Shown here: one piece after another, positions 24,264 through 33,451 of the stretch
Layout: each line of letters starts with the position of its first letter
Position numbering within the stretch: the stretch's first letter is position 1
Source: Clostridium thermosuccinogenes
Lineage (GTDB): Bacteria > Bacillota > Clostridia > Acetivibrionales > DSM-5807
Assembly: GCF_002896855.1 (NCBI RefSeq)
Contig: NZ_CP021850.1
Coordinates: 2,505,665-2,569,664, forward strand
Direction: 5' to 3'
Length of the DNA stretch: 64,000 bases
Position numbers and translations under genes: made by a program
The notes under the pieces: model-generated
Seen by the model: the letters and a program-made list of their open reading frames with translations, nothing else
Told to the model about the DNA's origin: nothing
The model's database searches: none

Positions 24264-26546
24264 TTAATAACTTCTCCTGTATTTTGATGCGAATACGATA
24301 GCCGTGATCAAAAGCGCAAACAATCCGCTAATCACAGCTATGCTGTTTTTGCCGTATTGCATGATATCTCCGGCCGCATTGCTCTGAATACCGCCTCCCC
24401 CATCGGGCGTCCATCCATTTCTAATACCGGGCATTCCCTGTCTGAACCGGCTGCCCATGTCCTGCAGGAATGCTATCTGTTCATCTGTCAGCCCCAGCTC
24501 CGTCAATTGGGCCTTTTGCTCTTCCGTCAGGTTTCCTCCATCCGCACTTCGTATGACCTCCATAGCTTTTTGCATTGTAGCCATATCAGGCATTACCGCG
24601 TTATCACCGAAAAAAAACGCCGGTGCTCCTTGTCCGTTTGCATTACCTGCCCGGTTTGGGCCTCCCACCATGCCACGGCCTCTGCCGCCCATTCCATTTC
24701 CTAAATCGCTTAAATTTAAACCATCAGCTGAAACAAGTGCGCTTGGATTTGCTCTTTGTCCTTCCGTTGTAGAGGGTATTGTTCCCTTGAGCTGACCCAG
24801 GATGCTTTCTGCCCGGAGCTCTCCCAATTTTGTCAAGGCCGGCAATGCCTTTTTATATTCCTCAAAGGTGCAAAAAGCTGTAGGGTTCTTTTCCACATAG
24901 CCTGCAATCAGATTGTCAAGCTGTTCTATCTTGTCCGCCCATTTCCCATCGCTGAAGTACCCGTTTACGATTTCATTCATATACTCATGATACCTGGCTT
25001 TGTACTCTTCATTTTCAAGAAGTTTAGCGAAAAGCGGCCTGTCTTCAAGGAATACACCGCTTACCGGCGTATCGATCGGAAAATTCACAACATCGGAAGC
25101 GCTGCCTGATTGGAATCCTCCAAAGGAAAAGTTGTAATCCCATGGCAAAATAGTAATTTTCCCATTCTTCTCATAGATGTAATAATTTTGAGCCATATTT
25201 GATGAATAACTGTCAAGATTTACCACCACAGTATGAGCTGCCATATAACGCAGAATTTTATCCACATCGAAATAGGTTTCCAATTCTGTTCCGGTGCTTA
25301 AATTTTTGAGCGCTTTGATGACCCTTTGATGGTCCGCTGAAGTTGTTTTCCCGATGGCATTATTAAAGATAGAGGAATAACTGCTCTCATTATCATCGGT
25401 GTATTTAAGGTCTCCTCCGGAGGAACCACGTCCACCCATTCCCCCTCGTCCAAATCTGCCAATATTGCCGTTTTGAGCTTCTGACCTCATATTTGGCATG
25501 CTTTGGTTGGGCATTGCTTGATTTCCCTGTGTGTTTGCATCGCCAGAATGCTGCTGATTTTGTCCCCATCTCCCGTTTCGGATTTGTATGTCCCTGCTGC
25601 CATTATCCTGTGGCAGCCTGACATCATTGCCTGACTGCTGCCCTGCATTATTATCCGGCGGTTGCACACCCCCATTAGCCGATGGCTGCATACCTCCATT
25701 ACCCGACGGCTGCCCCATACCATTATTCGGTGGCATCATGCCTTCATTTTCTGTTGAATCTTTGTTTCCATCACCCGGTGCTTGCATTCCTCCGTCATCC
25801 GATGGCTGCATGCCTCCATTTATCGGTGGCTGCCCGGCGGCATTCCTTGGGGACGGCATACCATCAGGTATATTGGGCATTTGCCCATTGTTTGGCATCC
25901 GGTTGCCATCATTATTGCCCATCTCCATTGATTTAACATTGTACAGGTTTCCTGCCGCATCTCCGTATACTCTGCTTAAATAACTGTCATCATAGGCTTC
26001 TATGGCGAGGTATAAGCCCCATGGTTCGCCATTTACCGATATATTGGCAAAATCATAGAGAGGTGTATCCACTCCGATGTAATTGAAAATATCATAGGAT
26101 AGATACTCTTTCATATAAGAATTGTCGCCCAGCATGTTGTTTACAACAAAGGTGTCAAGGCCAAAACAGGTCTGTCCTTTGATATATTCGTCAAATTTCA
26201 GTCGGAAGCTGAACCTGTCGGTGGTGCTGTCCCGTGCCACCTGAGTAAGACTTGAATTGCCCTTTGGCCGTATGCCGACATTCTGAAATTTCGTACCATT
26301 TATGACCACATCCACCATTATATATTCTTCCGCCATGGCATTTTCAAGCATGGACTCCCACTCGGACTGATCCACAATAATGTCTATATCGATGATGTCA
26401 CCGCCGAACAGCTTGGTCTCATATAATTGTACCGTCCCACTGTTGACAGTTTCAGCGTTGGAAAGGTTTATCAGCAGCAGAGCTGCAATCAGTGCTATAA
26501 TAACTGCAACGGCAGTAATCCAATTTATATATTTACTTTGTATCAA
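24264..26546 (-). CDS. CotH-family kinase, membrane-anchored, with Gly/Pro/Asn-rich insert
   Basis: A 760-residue protein. An N-terminal hydrophobic segment (ITAVAVIIALIAALLLINL) and a C-terminal one (SIAVISGLFALLITAIVFAS, then basic residues) suggest the body is outside the membrane. The CotH kinase fold has VGIRPKGNSSLTQ, RFSFRLKFDEYI, NNMLGDNSYMKEYLSYDIF, GEPWGLYLAIEAYDDSYL, and the catalytic LPWDYNFSFGGFQ. Residues about 215-385 are an inserted low-complexity tract with repeats like GGMQPSxxGG. CotH proteins phosphorylate coat proteins on Ser. TTG start at 26546, GGGAGG 8 nt upstream. Last gene of the operon with DUF4956 and VTC proteins. Confidence 0.88.
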   Translation of the reverse strand: MIQSKYINWITAVAVIIALIAALLLINLSNAETVNSGTVQLYETKLFGGDIIDIDIIVDQSEWESMLENAMAEEYIMVDVVINGTKFQNVGIRPKGNSSLTQVARDSTTDRFSFRLKFDEYIKGQTCFGLDTFVVNNMLGDNSYMKEYLSYDIFNYIGVDTPLYDFANISVNGEPWGLYLAIEAYDDSYLSRVYGDAAGNLYNVKSMEMGNNDGNRMPNNGQMPNIPDGMPSPRNAAGQPPINGGMQPSDDGGMQAPGDGNKDSTENEGMMPPNNGMGQPSGNGGMQPSANGGVQPPDNNAGQQSGNDVRLPQDNGSRDIQIRNGRWGQNQQHSGDANTQGNQAMPNQSMPNMRSEAQNGNIGRFGRGGMGGRGSSGGDLKYTDDNESSYSSIFNNAIGKTTSADHQRVIKALKNLSTGTELETYFDVDKILRYMAAHTVVVNLDSYSSNMAQNYYIYEKNGKITILPWDYNFSFGGFQSGSASDVVNFPIDTPVSGVFLEDRPLFAKLLENEEYKARYHEYMNEIVNGYFSDGKWADKIEQLDNLIAGYVEKNPTAFCTFEEYKKALPALTKLGELRAESILGQLKGTIPSTTEGQRANPSALVSADGLNLSDLGNGMGGRGRGMVGGPNRAGNANGQGAPAFFFGDNAVMPDMATMQKAMEVIRSADGGNLTEEQKAQLTELGLTDEQIAFLQDMGSRFRQGMPGIRNGWTPDGGGGIQSNAAGDIMQYGKNSIAVISGLFALLITAIVFASKYRRSY

Positions 26547-26576
26547 GAATTGCACCTCCCGCCGATTTTTTTTTGG

Positions 26577-27248
26577 TTATTGCATGTATTCGCCGTTATA
26601 GCTTACAAGCACGGCATTTTCCACACCAGCTACCGAAAGGAGTTCGTTGACAACACCTGCGGCCATGTCAGCAAGGCGGACTTCTACTGTCAACTCAATA
26701 CCGTTCCTCGATACCGTTTTAGCTTTGACCATACTCTTTTTGGCCTTTGATTTTATAAGACTTATAGCTTCTGCCTCCGCTTTGTCGTTTTCGCAATTTA
26801 CAACTATCAAATAAGGTGTATCCGTACTTTTTCTGTTTACAAACACGAGCAATATCAACCCAATGAAAACCGTACCGATGACCGCAAGAGGGATAAGTCC
26901 TGCACCGGTCACTATGCCGGCGGAAATTGCCCAAAACAAAAATGCGATGTCAAGAGGCTCTTTAATTGCTGTTCTGAAGCGGACGATGGACAATGCGCCC
27001 ACCATGCCGAGGGACAAGATTATATTTGATGTAACTGCCAGAATGATGAGGGTGGTGATGAGGGTCATCGCCATGAGCGAAACACCAAAAGATGCTGAAT
27101 ACATAACCCCTGAAAAAGTCTTCTTGTAAACAAAAAATATATACAGCCCGATGCAAAAGGCGATCACCATGGCCATCGCCACGTCTAAAAATGAAAAAGA
27201 TACCGCTTTTTCTAAAAAACTGCTTTTAAAAACATCATTGAATGTCAT
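26577..27248 (-). CDS. DUF4956 membrane protein
   Basis: A 223-residue protein with about four membrane segments in its first 150 residues, the family core SLGMVGALSIVRFRTAIKEPLDIAFLFWAISAGIVTGAG, and a C-terminal soluble alpha/beta domain (YLIVVNCENDKAEAEAISLIKS...). The family is named from structure-less alignments and is widely found beside CotH and VTC-domain genes. ATG at 27248 chosen because AGGAGG lies 8 nt upstream; the ATG at 27254 is too close. It lies 30 nt from the CotH start and about 97 nt after the VTC gene. Confidence 0.88.
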   Translation of the reverse strand: MTFNDVFKSSFLEKAVSFSFLDVAMAMVIAFCIGLYIFFVYKKTFSGVMYSASFGVSLMAMTLITTLIILAVTSNIILSLGMVGALSIVRFRTAIKEPLDIAFLFWAISAGIVTGAGLIPLAVIGTVFIGLILLVFVNRKSTDTPYLIVVNCENDKAEAEAISLIKSKAKKSMVKAKTVSRNGIELTVEVRLADMAAGVVNELLSVAGVENAVLVSYNGEYMQ

Positions 27249-27345
27249 GTCCATTTCCTCCTGAACTCATATTTTTCATAAGCTGCTTCAAACCATAAAA
27301 CTGATGATCTGAAAAATCTTGCTCTATAAAATTCTGATCTTTAAA

Positions 27346-28023
27346 TCATAATGCTCTGCATACTGCATATTTTGAAAATGCGGTTGCCTGTCTGCTGTTT
27401 ACTTGTATGGCATCTGCTATCACCCGGGGCAAAAAATCATCGTATTTAACTTCAAAGATAATGATTTTGGATACCTTGCGGCAAGGAAGCTGTGGATTCA
27501 AAAATTGTGCCACGTTGCTGCTGGTCAGTATGTCTTTGTCTATGGTAAGCCTCACATTTCCGGCAGGATACTCAAAGGCACATCGGGTATAATCCACAAT
27601 GCTTTTAGGACGAAGCAGTTGTGTGTGCATTTTGACATAGAGCTCCAAAAACAGCGGATTACTGCTTTCTTTCAAAAACTTCAGGTTTCCGTTCAAAAGC
27701 ATCTGACATTGCTCTTTTGAAATGACTGTGGATTGTTTCAGGCAAAGCCCGCTTCGTTTGCTCTTTTTTTCAAGCCTTATAAAGGAAGTATCGTCATTAT
27801 AATAACGTATGCGGAATTTTTCCCTGTCCTGTACGCCATCAACCTTTTCCCGGAGGGCTTTGTCATACAGGTTGTCAAAGTATAAGCTCCGCACTTTGTA
27901 ACTGCCGTCAGGCGATGCATTTTCATCATATTTTGTGAGATATTTGAGCCTTGAAACCAGTTCCAGATAGTCAAAATAGTTGATATAGTGCTTTATCTCA
28001 TGGCGGAATTTCTGTTCTTTCAA
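27346..28023 (-). CDS. VTC-domain (polyphosphate polymerase-like) protein
   Basis: A 225-residue protein with a tunnel-fold VTC domain: KFRHEIKHYINYFDY at the N-terminus, VRSLYFDN, REKFRIRYYN, IRLEKKSKRSGLC and VDYTRCAFEYP, giving the basic and acidic tunnel residues of the family. Yeast Vtc4 makes polyphosphate from ATP; the bacterial stand-alone forms are largely uncharacterised. TTG start at 28023 with AGGAGG 7 nt upstream. First gene of the operon VTC, DUF4956, CotH. Confidence 0.85.
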   Translation of the reverse strand: MKEQKFRHEIKHYINYFDYLELVSRLKYLTKYDENASPDGSYKVRSLYFDNLYDKALREKVDGVQDREKFRIRYYNDDTSFIRLEKKSKRSGLCLKQSTVISKEQCQMLLNGNLKFLKESSNPLFLELYVKMHTQLLRPKSIVDYTRCAFEYPAGNVRLTIDKDILTSSNVAQFLNPQLPCRKVSKIIIFEVKYDDFLPRVIADAIQVNSRQATAFSKYAVCRAL

Positions 28024-28240
28024 TTTCATCCCTCCTTCTACCATAACGTATAAAGCTCCAAGCTCAATAATTCCATGATATCAGCCTTGCGACCGATAAA
28101 AGCTTTTTATTCTTCACTGGTGTTTTTATGAAATTAATCATACTGTGGCTGTCTGATGTATATTTGTTGTTTATGTGATTATTTGGTGAACATTTCAGAA
28201 AAGCTAGTTTTGATTTGGTATTAAACAAATTTCAGTTAAA

Positions 28241-28256
28241 TTTTACAAGTGTAAAA
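28241..28256. promoter_or_regulatory. Inverted repeat upstream of VTC operon, operator candidate
   Basis: TTTTACAAGTGTAAAA has perfect 7-bp arms with a 2-nt centre, about 220 nt before the VTC start. Confidence 0.4.
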
Positions 28257-28380
28257 TAGCATGCATGAAAATCGCATATCACCAGAAAATTCGTCTATTT
28301 ATAAATGGGATATTTCTTATGGTCTTTAAGGCGGGTTTTAGATAGATTATTCTGTTTAAGATGGATTATTCTATACAGAA

Positions 28381-28412
28381 GGCTTTGCAGCTTCTAACCC
28401 TGCTACAAAGCC
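28381..28412. terminator. Hairpin downstream of response regulator repeats
   Basis: GGCTTTG (28381-28387) pairs with CAAAGCC (28406-28412); an inner AGC/GCT adds to the stem. It may end the response-regulator transcript. Confidence 0.4.
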
Positions 28413-28460
28413 CTTATTATAAAATTATAAAAAATATTCTCTTTACACAGAAATGCCGGT

Positions 28461-28611
28461 TAAAGCCTATTCCATCAATATAGCAGCTGTCTTTAGCTTA
28501 GTTACTCATTAAATGCCTATTTTATCGTTATAACAGCCATATTCAGCTTAGCTGCTCATTAAATGTCTATTTCATCAATATAACAACCGTTTTTTAGCTT
28601 AGCTGCTCATA
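28461..28611. repeat. Three imperfect 50-bp tandem repeats
   Basis: Units at 28461-28510, 28511-28560 and 28561-28611 follow the pattern (A)AATGCCTATT..ATC..TATAACAGCC, then AGCTTAGCTGCTCATT. Units 1 and 2 agree at 37 of 50 positions; unit 3 has a 1-nt insertion. They end 5 nt before the response-regulator stop codon, on its downstream side. Confidence 0.75.
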
Positions 28612-28616
28612 TTCAG

Positions 28617-29291
28617 CTACCCTTCAAACCGGTAGCCAACGCCGCGCAGCGTTGTGATATGAGAGGCATAATTCCCAAGGGATTTTCTCAAAAGCTTTAT
28701 ATGCGTATCCAAAGTTCTGTCATCACCATAAAAATCGTATCCCCATACTTCCTTTATCAAGTTTTCCCGCGTAAGGGCTATGTTCTTGTTTTCAGCCATA
28801 TATACCAGCAAATCGTATTCCTTGGGAGTCATGTCAACTTTTTTTCCGTCCACGAAAACGCTTCGTCCCAGAATATCGATTTCAAGTCCTCCAAACTTAA
28901 GGCGTTTGTTCTGGGTTGCCATCGTCCTGTTCTTATTGCGCTTCACAATGACATTGAGCCTTGCCATCAACTCTTTGGGAGAAAAGGGCTTGACCACATA
29001 GTCGTCTATACCCATTTCAAAGCCAAACAGCTTGTCATATTCCTCACTCCGGGCTGAAAGCATAAGTATGGGTATATCCTTTATTTTTTTAATCTCTTTG
29101 CAAGCTGAAAAACCATCCAATTTTGGCATCATCACATCCATCACGATTACGTCAAAATCCTGCTGCTTGCATAAAGCTACGGCTTCCATGCCGTCGACGG
29201 CCTCAACAACCTCGTTTCCCTCAAACTCTGCGTATTCTCTTATGACATCCCGTATATATTTTTCATCCTCGACGACAAGTATTTTGTACAT
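28617..29291 (-). CDS. OmpR/PhoB-family response regulator
   Basis: A 224-residue protein with a receiver domain (EDE pocket, Asp in FDVIVMDVMMPKLDG, Thr/Ser in LMLSARSEEYDK, Lys in YVVKPFSPKE) and a C-terminal winged helix (VDMTPKEYDLLVYMAENKNIALTRENLIKEVWGYDFYGDDRTLDTHIKLLRKSLG). ATG at 29291 with AAAGGTG upstream. It is divergent from a sensor kinase and lies downstream-to-upstream of the VTC operon, which it may control. Confidence 0.94.
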   Translation of the reverse strand: MYKILVVEDEKYIRDVIREYAEFEGNEVVEAVDGMEAVALCKQQDFDVIVMDVMMPKLDGFSACKEIKKIKDIPILMLSARSEEYDKLFGFEMGIDDYVVKPFSPKELMARLNVIVKRNKNRTMATQNKRLKFGGLEIDILGRSVFVDGKKVDMTPKEYDLLVYMAENKNIALTRENLIKEVWGYDFYGDDRTLDTHIKLLRKSLGNYASHITTLRGVGYRFEG

Positions 29292-29635
29292 GGCCTTCAC
29301 CTTTCCATATGCTGCGGTATTTTATAGAATATGAACATCCAATATGTTCCATTGATAATTTCAACATGTCCAATTTTATATTTTACCATACTCAAAAAAC
29401 ATTTCAAAGAAATCAAAAACCGGCATGCGTAATTTGCAATAAGCCTATATAATGGTTATCATAATATATATCGTGGACAAATACTGTGCAAATATTAAAG
29501 AATGCAGCATGCCTCCTGGCCGTTTATGACCAAGGCAGCATAAATACGGTTTTATCACCGGAGGCGGTTATATCGGAACAATACCAAGGGACAAAGTTTA
29601 TCAAAATTGCCTGCGATGGGTGGGGTGTTAATTTT
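29292..29635. other. Divergent promoter region between response regulator and sensor kinase
   Basis: About 340 bases. It holds an inverted repeat at 29333-29349 and, rightward, a TATAAT at 29448-29453 with a poor -35. An open frame continuous with the kinase reaches 29486 but lacks a ribosome site. Confidence 0.45.
29333..29349. promoter_or_regulatory. Inverted repeat before the response-regulator gene
   Basis: GAACAT-N5-ATGTTC, 42 nt upstream of the ATG at 29291. A candidate autoregulatory site. Confidence 0.35.
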
Positions 29636-31126
29636 ATGAAGTTTAATTTCAGATCCTTAGGTTTCAAGCTTTGGATATACTATATTTTGTTTTCTGCCAT
29701 AATATTGCTGTTATTGTGGCTTCTTCAGATTGTCTTCATGAACAGCTTTTACGAGAGGATGAAAACCGAAAATATTGAAAAAATAGCTGATACAATTAAG
29801 GATAGCTATAAGCAGGAAGATTTTAGATCCATCATCGACCGATATACTTTTAAAAACTCAATCCTCGTCTTTATAACAGACCTGCAGGGAAACATCATCT
29901 ATGCTTCGGATGAACATGGCTCAGGCGGTCCCGGCAGTTGGGATTTTCCCAGCAACAGAGTGCCCCTTCCCTTGGAGAACGCAGCAAGGCCTCTTCCTAA
30001 GGATTACGGTATTTTTCTTCAAAAGCTGCTCCAAAGTGAAAATGGTAAAATTACCTATACTCTGTCAGGGGGCAGATACAGAGGCAAAATCCTCGTCTAC
30101 GGCGCAAAGCTGCAGGATGCAGTCCTGTATATCAGCACTCCCCTTGAACCAATAAACTCAACCACCAATATTCTGAAAACACAGCTTTTGTATGTCACCG
30201 TCATTGCACTGCTTCTGGGCTTTGTTATCGCATTCTTCATAGCAAAAAAGCTGGCAAAACCTATTTCCAATATCACCAGCACTGCTGGACAGCTGGCTTT
30301 GGGCAATTACAACATACAATTTCAAAAAGGATATTGCACCGAGATAGACGAACTGGCTGCCACCCTTAACCATGCTGCCAAAGAGCTGTCAAAGGTGGAA
30401 AGCTTGAGGCGGGATCTTATTGCCAACATGTCCCACGACCTTCGCACTCCCCTTACTATGATAAAAGCTTATTCTGAAATGATCAGGGATATCTCCGGAG
30501 ATAACCGGGAAAAGCGGGAAACTCACCTCAAAGTAATCATGGAGGAAGCCGACAGGCTCTCATCCCTCGTCAATGATATACTGGACCTGTCGGTAATGCA
30601 GTCCGGGAACGAATCCCCAAGGCTTGTCAACATCAATTTAAGCGATATCCTGAAAAGAGTTCTTTCGCGTTTTGAACCTTTATCTGAACGGGAAGGCTAC
30701 ACCATCAAAGCAAAGATTGAGCATGATCTTTATGTCCTTGCGGATGAGAAGCGGATGGAGCAAGTATTCTACAACTTGATAGGCAATGCGGTCAACTATA
30801 TCGGAGAAGACAGGATGATCCTGGTCAACCTTATTGATTCAGGCGGACGGGTTCGCTTTGAGGTCAGGGACAATGGCTGTGGAATACCGGAGGAAGATCT
30901 TAAGTACATATGGGAAAGATACTACAAGTCAAAGAACCATAAGCGCTACGTTGTTGGCACCGGGCTTGGCCTGTCCATCGTGAAAAGCATACTGGACATG
31001 CACGGTGCAAGGTATGGTGTCCAAAGCAAGGTAGGACACGGCACCATGTTCTGGTTTGAGCTAAAAAGGAATATTATTAAAATAGCAAAAAACCCGGCCT
31101 GCTCAAAATCAAGCAAGCCTTTCTAA
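29636..31126 (+). CDS. Membrane sensor histidine kinase
   Basis: A 496-residue kinase. Two membrane segments (residues about 12-30 and 195-215) flank an extracytoplasmic sensor. Then come a HAMP (KKLAKPISNITSTAGQLALGNY), the H-box SHDLRTPLTMIKAY, N-box NLIGNAVNY, G1 VRDNGCGIPEEDLKYIW and G2 GTGLGLSIVKSI. The ATG at 29636 is chosen from GGGGTG 9 nt upstream. It is divergent from its likely partner regulator at 28617-29291. A terminator hairpin overlaps its last codons. Confidence 0.92.
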   Translation: MKFNFRSLGFKLWIYYILFSAIILLLLWLLQIVFMNSFYERMKTENIEKIADTIKDSYKQEDFRSIIDRYTFKNSILVFITDLQGNIIYASDEHGSGGPGSWDFPSNRVPLPLENAARPLPKDYGIFLQKLLQSENGKITYTLSGGRYRGKILVYGAKLQDAVLYISTPLEPINSTTNILKTQLLYVTVIALLLGFVIAFFIAKKLAKPISNITSTAGQLALGNYNIQFQKGYCTEIDELAATLNHAAKELSKVESLRRDLIANMSHDLRTPLTMIKAYSEMIRDISGDNREKRETHLKVIMEEADRLSSLVNDILDLSVMQSGNESPRLVNINLSDILKRVLSRFEPLSEREGYTIKAKIEHDLYVLADEKRMEQVFYNLIGNAVNYIGEDRMILVNLIDSGGRVRFEVRDNGCGIPEEDLKYIWERYYKSKNHKRYVVGTGLGLSIVKSILDMHGARYGVQSKVGHGTMFWFELKRNIIKIAKNPACSKSSKPF

Positions 31127-31146
31127 AGGCAATGCTTGATTTTTTT
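31105..31146 (+). terminator. Terminator overlapping the kinase stop codon
   Basis: AAAATCAAGC pairs with GCTTGATTTT, with an inner AGCCTTT/AAAGGC stem, followed by T residues. The stop codon at 31124-31126 sits in the loop. Confidence 0.85.
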
Positions 31147-31191
31147 ATCCGGAATATTTCAAAATGCAAGTTATCGGTTGATTCAACCTTC

Positions 31192-32334
31192 CTAAAGGAC
31201 ATTCTTTGGCGGTGGCGGTCCGAAATACTGATAGTAGTTGCACATAATTCGCCCGTTGTACAGCTTTCTCTTTTTATCCGCCTTGCGGCCAAAGAATTTT
31301 TCAAACTCGGGATGGGAAGTGATGATGTAATAAGACCATGTGTCAAAGGCACTGAACACAGTCCCCATCTGCCTGTAGAGCTTTTCAACTTCCCTCATCT
31401 CGCCCAATCTTTCGCCATAGGGCGGATTGCATATGATAAATCCATACTTGTACCTCGATCTTATATCAGCCACCGGCATCCTCTGAAGATGAATAGATGC
31501 CTCTACCCCAGCCTCTCTTGCATGGTACCTGGCCAGGCTCATTGCCTCTTCGCTTATATCCGAGCCATGAATTCGCAGATCCTTTCCGTACTCCGCAAGG
31601 TCATTGGCCTCTTCCCGGGCTTCCTTCCACAATCCTGAAGGTATGTTTGGCCATGATTCGGCTGCAAAGCTCCTTTTTATTCCCGGGGCGATATTGCATG
31701 CAATCATTGCGGCTTCTATAGGTATGGTGCCTGAACCGCAAAAAGGATCTATAAGTACACGATCCTTGTTCCACCGGCTTATCATTATCATCGCAGATGC
31801 CAGCGTTTCTTTCAAGGGAGCTCCGCCCACAAGCTTCCTATAGCCCCTCTTGTGCAAGCCGGCACCGCTGGTGTCGATAGTCAGGGTGGCAACATCTTTT
31901 AAAAGAGCCACCTCAATCCTATACCTGGGACCATTTTCATCAAACCATTCCCGTTTATATTTCTTTTTCAGTTTTTCCACCACTGCCTTTTTTACGATTG
32001 CCTGGCAGTCAGGCACACTGGCCAGCTTCGAATCTATTGACTTCCCTTCCACGGGAAATTCAGCGTTTTCAGGTATCCATTCATCCCACGGAAGAGCCTT
32101 TGTCTTCTCAAACAATTCTTCAAAAGTAACAGCTTTAAACTCACCTATTTTTACCAGCACACGGTCTGCAGACCTCAGCCAGAGATTTGTACGGCATATC
32201 GCTCTTTCATCACCGGCAAAGGTAACCTTTCCGTTTTCAACGAACTGGTCGTCATAACCCAGTCTTTTCAGTTCCCTTCCCACAACAGACTCAATTCCAA
32301 AAGCTGCAGTTGCTATCAGATGTATTTTCCCCAT
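31192..32334 (-). CDS. THUMP-domain class I SAM-dependent RNA methyltransferase (RlmL/YpsC-like)
   Basis: A 380-residue protein. Residues about 1-160 are an N-terminal ferredoxin-like/THUMP RNA-binding part (ATAAFGIESVVGRELKRLGYD). The methyltransferase has IDPFCGSGTIPIEAAMIACNIAPG (SAM loop), IHGSDISEEAMSLARYHA and the NPPYGERLG catalytic motif for N2-guanine methylation. It likely makes m2G in 23S rRNA. Stand-alone gene on the minus strand. Confidence 0.92.
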   Translation of the reverse strand: MGKIHLIATAAFGIESVVGRELKRLGYDDQFVENGKVTFAGDERAICRTNLWLRSADRVLVKIGEFKAVTFEELFEKTKALPWDEWIPENAEFPVEGKSIDSKLASVPDCQAIVKKAVVEKLKKKYKREWFDENGPRYRIEVALLKDVATLTIDTSGAGLHKRGYRKLVGGAPLKETLASAMIMISRWNKDRVLIDPFCGSGTIPIEAAMIACNIAPGIKRSFAAESWPNIPSGLWKEAREEANDLAEYGKDLRIHGSDISEEAMSLARYHAREAGVEASIHLQRMPVADIRSRYKYGFIICNPPYGERLGEMREVEKLYRQMGTVFSAFDTWSYYIITSHPEFEKFFGRKADKKRKLYNGRIMCNYYQYFGPPPPKNVL

Positions 32335-32508
32335 TTTAAAATTCTCTCACTCCATTCGGTATGCTCACAAATATTATGCTTAATATTATCATAAAAAAAA
32401 CAGGTTTGGAATGAGTTCTGTCAAGCAAATTATTATATGCCGGTGCAACTGTTTTTCAAGTGACAACATAAATCACATTTGACATTCAGGTATTATAATA
32501 AGCTCCAA

Positions 32509-32889
32509 CTACTGTAAATCTCCCTCCGGCAACTCCACTCCTTCAACCATCAGTTCTGATTCTGCGGAGGGATTCAGGACTTCATCCATAGTTATCTGCA
32601 ATATCTGAGCCAAAGAAGCCCCTCCTGAAATAACCTTGGTGAACTCATTTATGGCTGTAGCGAAATTTTTGTCGTCGGCATATTTCTTTATTAATTTTTT
32701 TATCCCATTGAATAATTTTTGTTCATCGTTGGCGTTTATCTCGTCTTTGAAGATTTCTGCAAAAACTAAAGGTACGTTTTTTTTGTCCTTCTCTATATTT
32801 TCAAGACTCTCTATCAGTTCCACCATATTCATAGTACCATTTTTAGCTATGTGAATCACCTCTTCATATCTCAATTGCTTGTTTGTCAT
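32509..32889 (-). CDS. Unknown small acidic protein
   Basis: A 126-residue protein not recognised. It is mainly helical and charged (NMVELIESLENIEKDKKNVPLVFAEIFKDEINANDEQKLFNGIKKLIKKYADDKNFATAINEFTKVISGG), with an acidic tail. The ribosome site is weak for both the ATG at 32889 and a TTG at 32895. Kept because codon pattern and length look coding. Confidence 0.55.
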   Translation of the reverse strand: MTNKQLRYEEVIHIAKNGTMNMVELIESLENIEKDKKNVPLVFAEIFKDEINANDEQKLFNGIKKLIKKYADDKNFATAINEFTKVISGGASLAQILQITMDEVLNPSAESELMVEGVELPEGDLQ

Positions 32890-32940
32890 CTGCAATAATT
32901 ATTTTCTGAAATTAAGCAAAAAATAATACTCTAAAAAGCG

Positions 32941-33156
32941 CTAGAAAAATTTATGATTTGCATCATTCTTATCACTTTTCGCATAAGAACTGTTTCTGTC
33001 CATGTTTTTACCTATGATTACACCTGTAAAAATTCCTACAGCGGCAAGCAAAAAAAACAAAGGTTTTTTTGTAGCAGAAAATCCCAATATGGAAAGTATA
33101 CCACCTACTGCGGCTCCTATAAGCATTCCAAGTTCTGAATAACTGTAATCCTTCAC
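32941..33156 (-). CDS. Small membrane protein with glycine-rich helices
   Basis: A 71-residue protein from the GTG at 33156 (AAGGAGAG 7 nt upstream). Two membrane helices: MLIGAAVGGILSILGFS and PLFFLLAAVGIFTGVIIGKNM, both with small-residue spacing as in glycine zippers. The tail is polar. No family recognised; it resembles YtxH-like or small holin-like proteins only in general. Confidence 0.6.
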   Translation of the reverse strand: MKDYSYSELGMLIGAAVGGILSILGFSATKKPLFFLLAAVGIFTGVIIGKNMDRNSSYAKSDKNDANHKFF

Positions 33157-33451
33157 GAAGTATCTCTCCTTCATCTGTTTATATGATACCGGCAGCAAAC
33201 CTTTATAGCAAAATCACAATTGCCATTTAAGTTCAGCTTACTTCGGAAACGTCAAATTTTAACACATAATAACAATAATATAGACGTAATAATTCAATAA
33301 AAGTTTCATAAAATTAAACATAATGCAATCAAATCAGCCAAATTTTACAGAGATAACGTCAAATCGTTTAAATTCACCCTTGGAACTAAAGCAGTTGAAA
33401 TGAAGTTCTCCGGACCTTGTATAGTTCAAAGGGATTTCCCCCTTTGGCCGC

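Larger units (their letters stand above)
28024..28616. other. Intergenic region upstream of the VTC operon
   Basis: About 590 bases with no gene. From left to right it holds A/T-rich DNA, an operator-like inverted repeat (28241-28256), a hairpin (28381-28412) and three 50-bp tandem repeats (28461-28611) running up to the stop codon of the response regulator. The promoter of the VTC operon should be here; none is clear. Confidence 0.55.

Noticed and set aside
25487-25983. Overlapping open frames rich in Cys/His or Pro/Ser within the CotH gene
   Set aside because: They arise from the low-complexity repeats of the CotH coding strand.
28461-28611. CRISPR array
   Set aside because: Units are 50 bp head to tail with no unique spacers and no cas genes.
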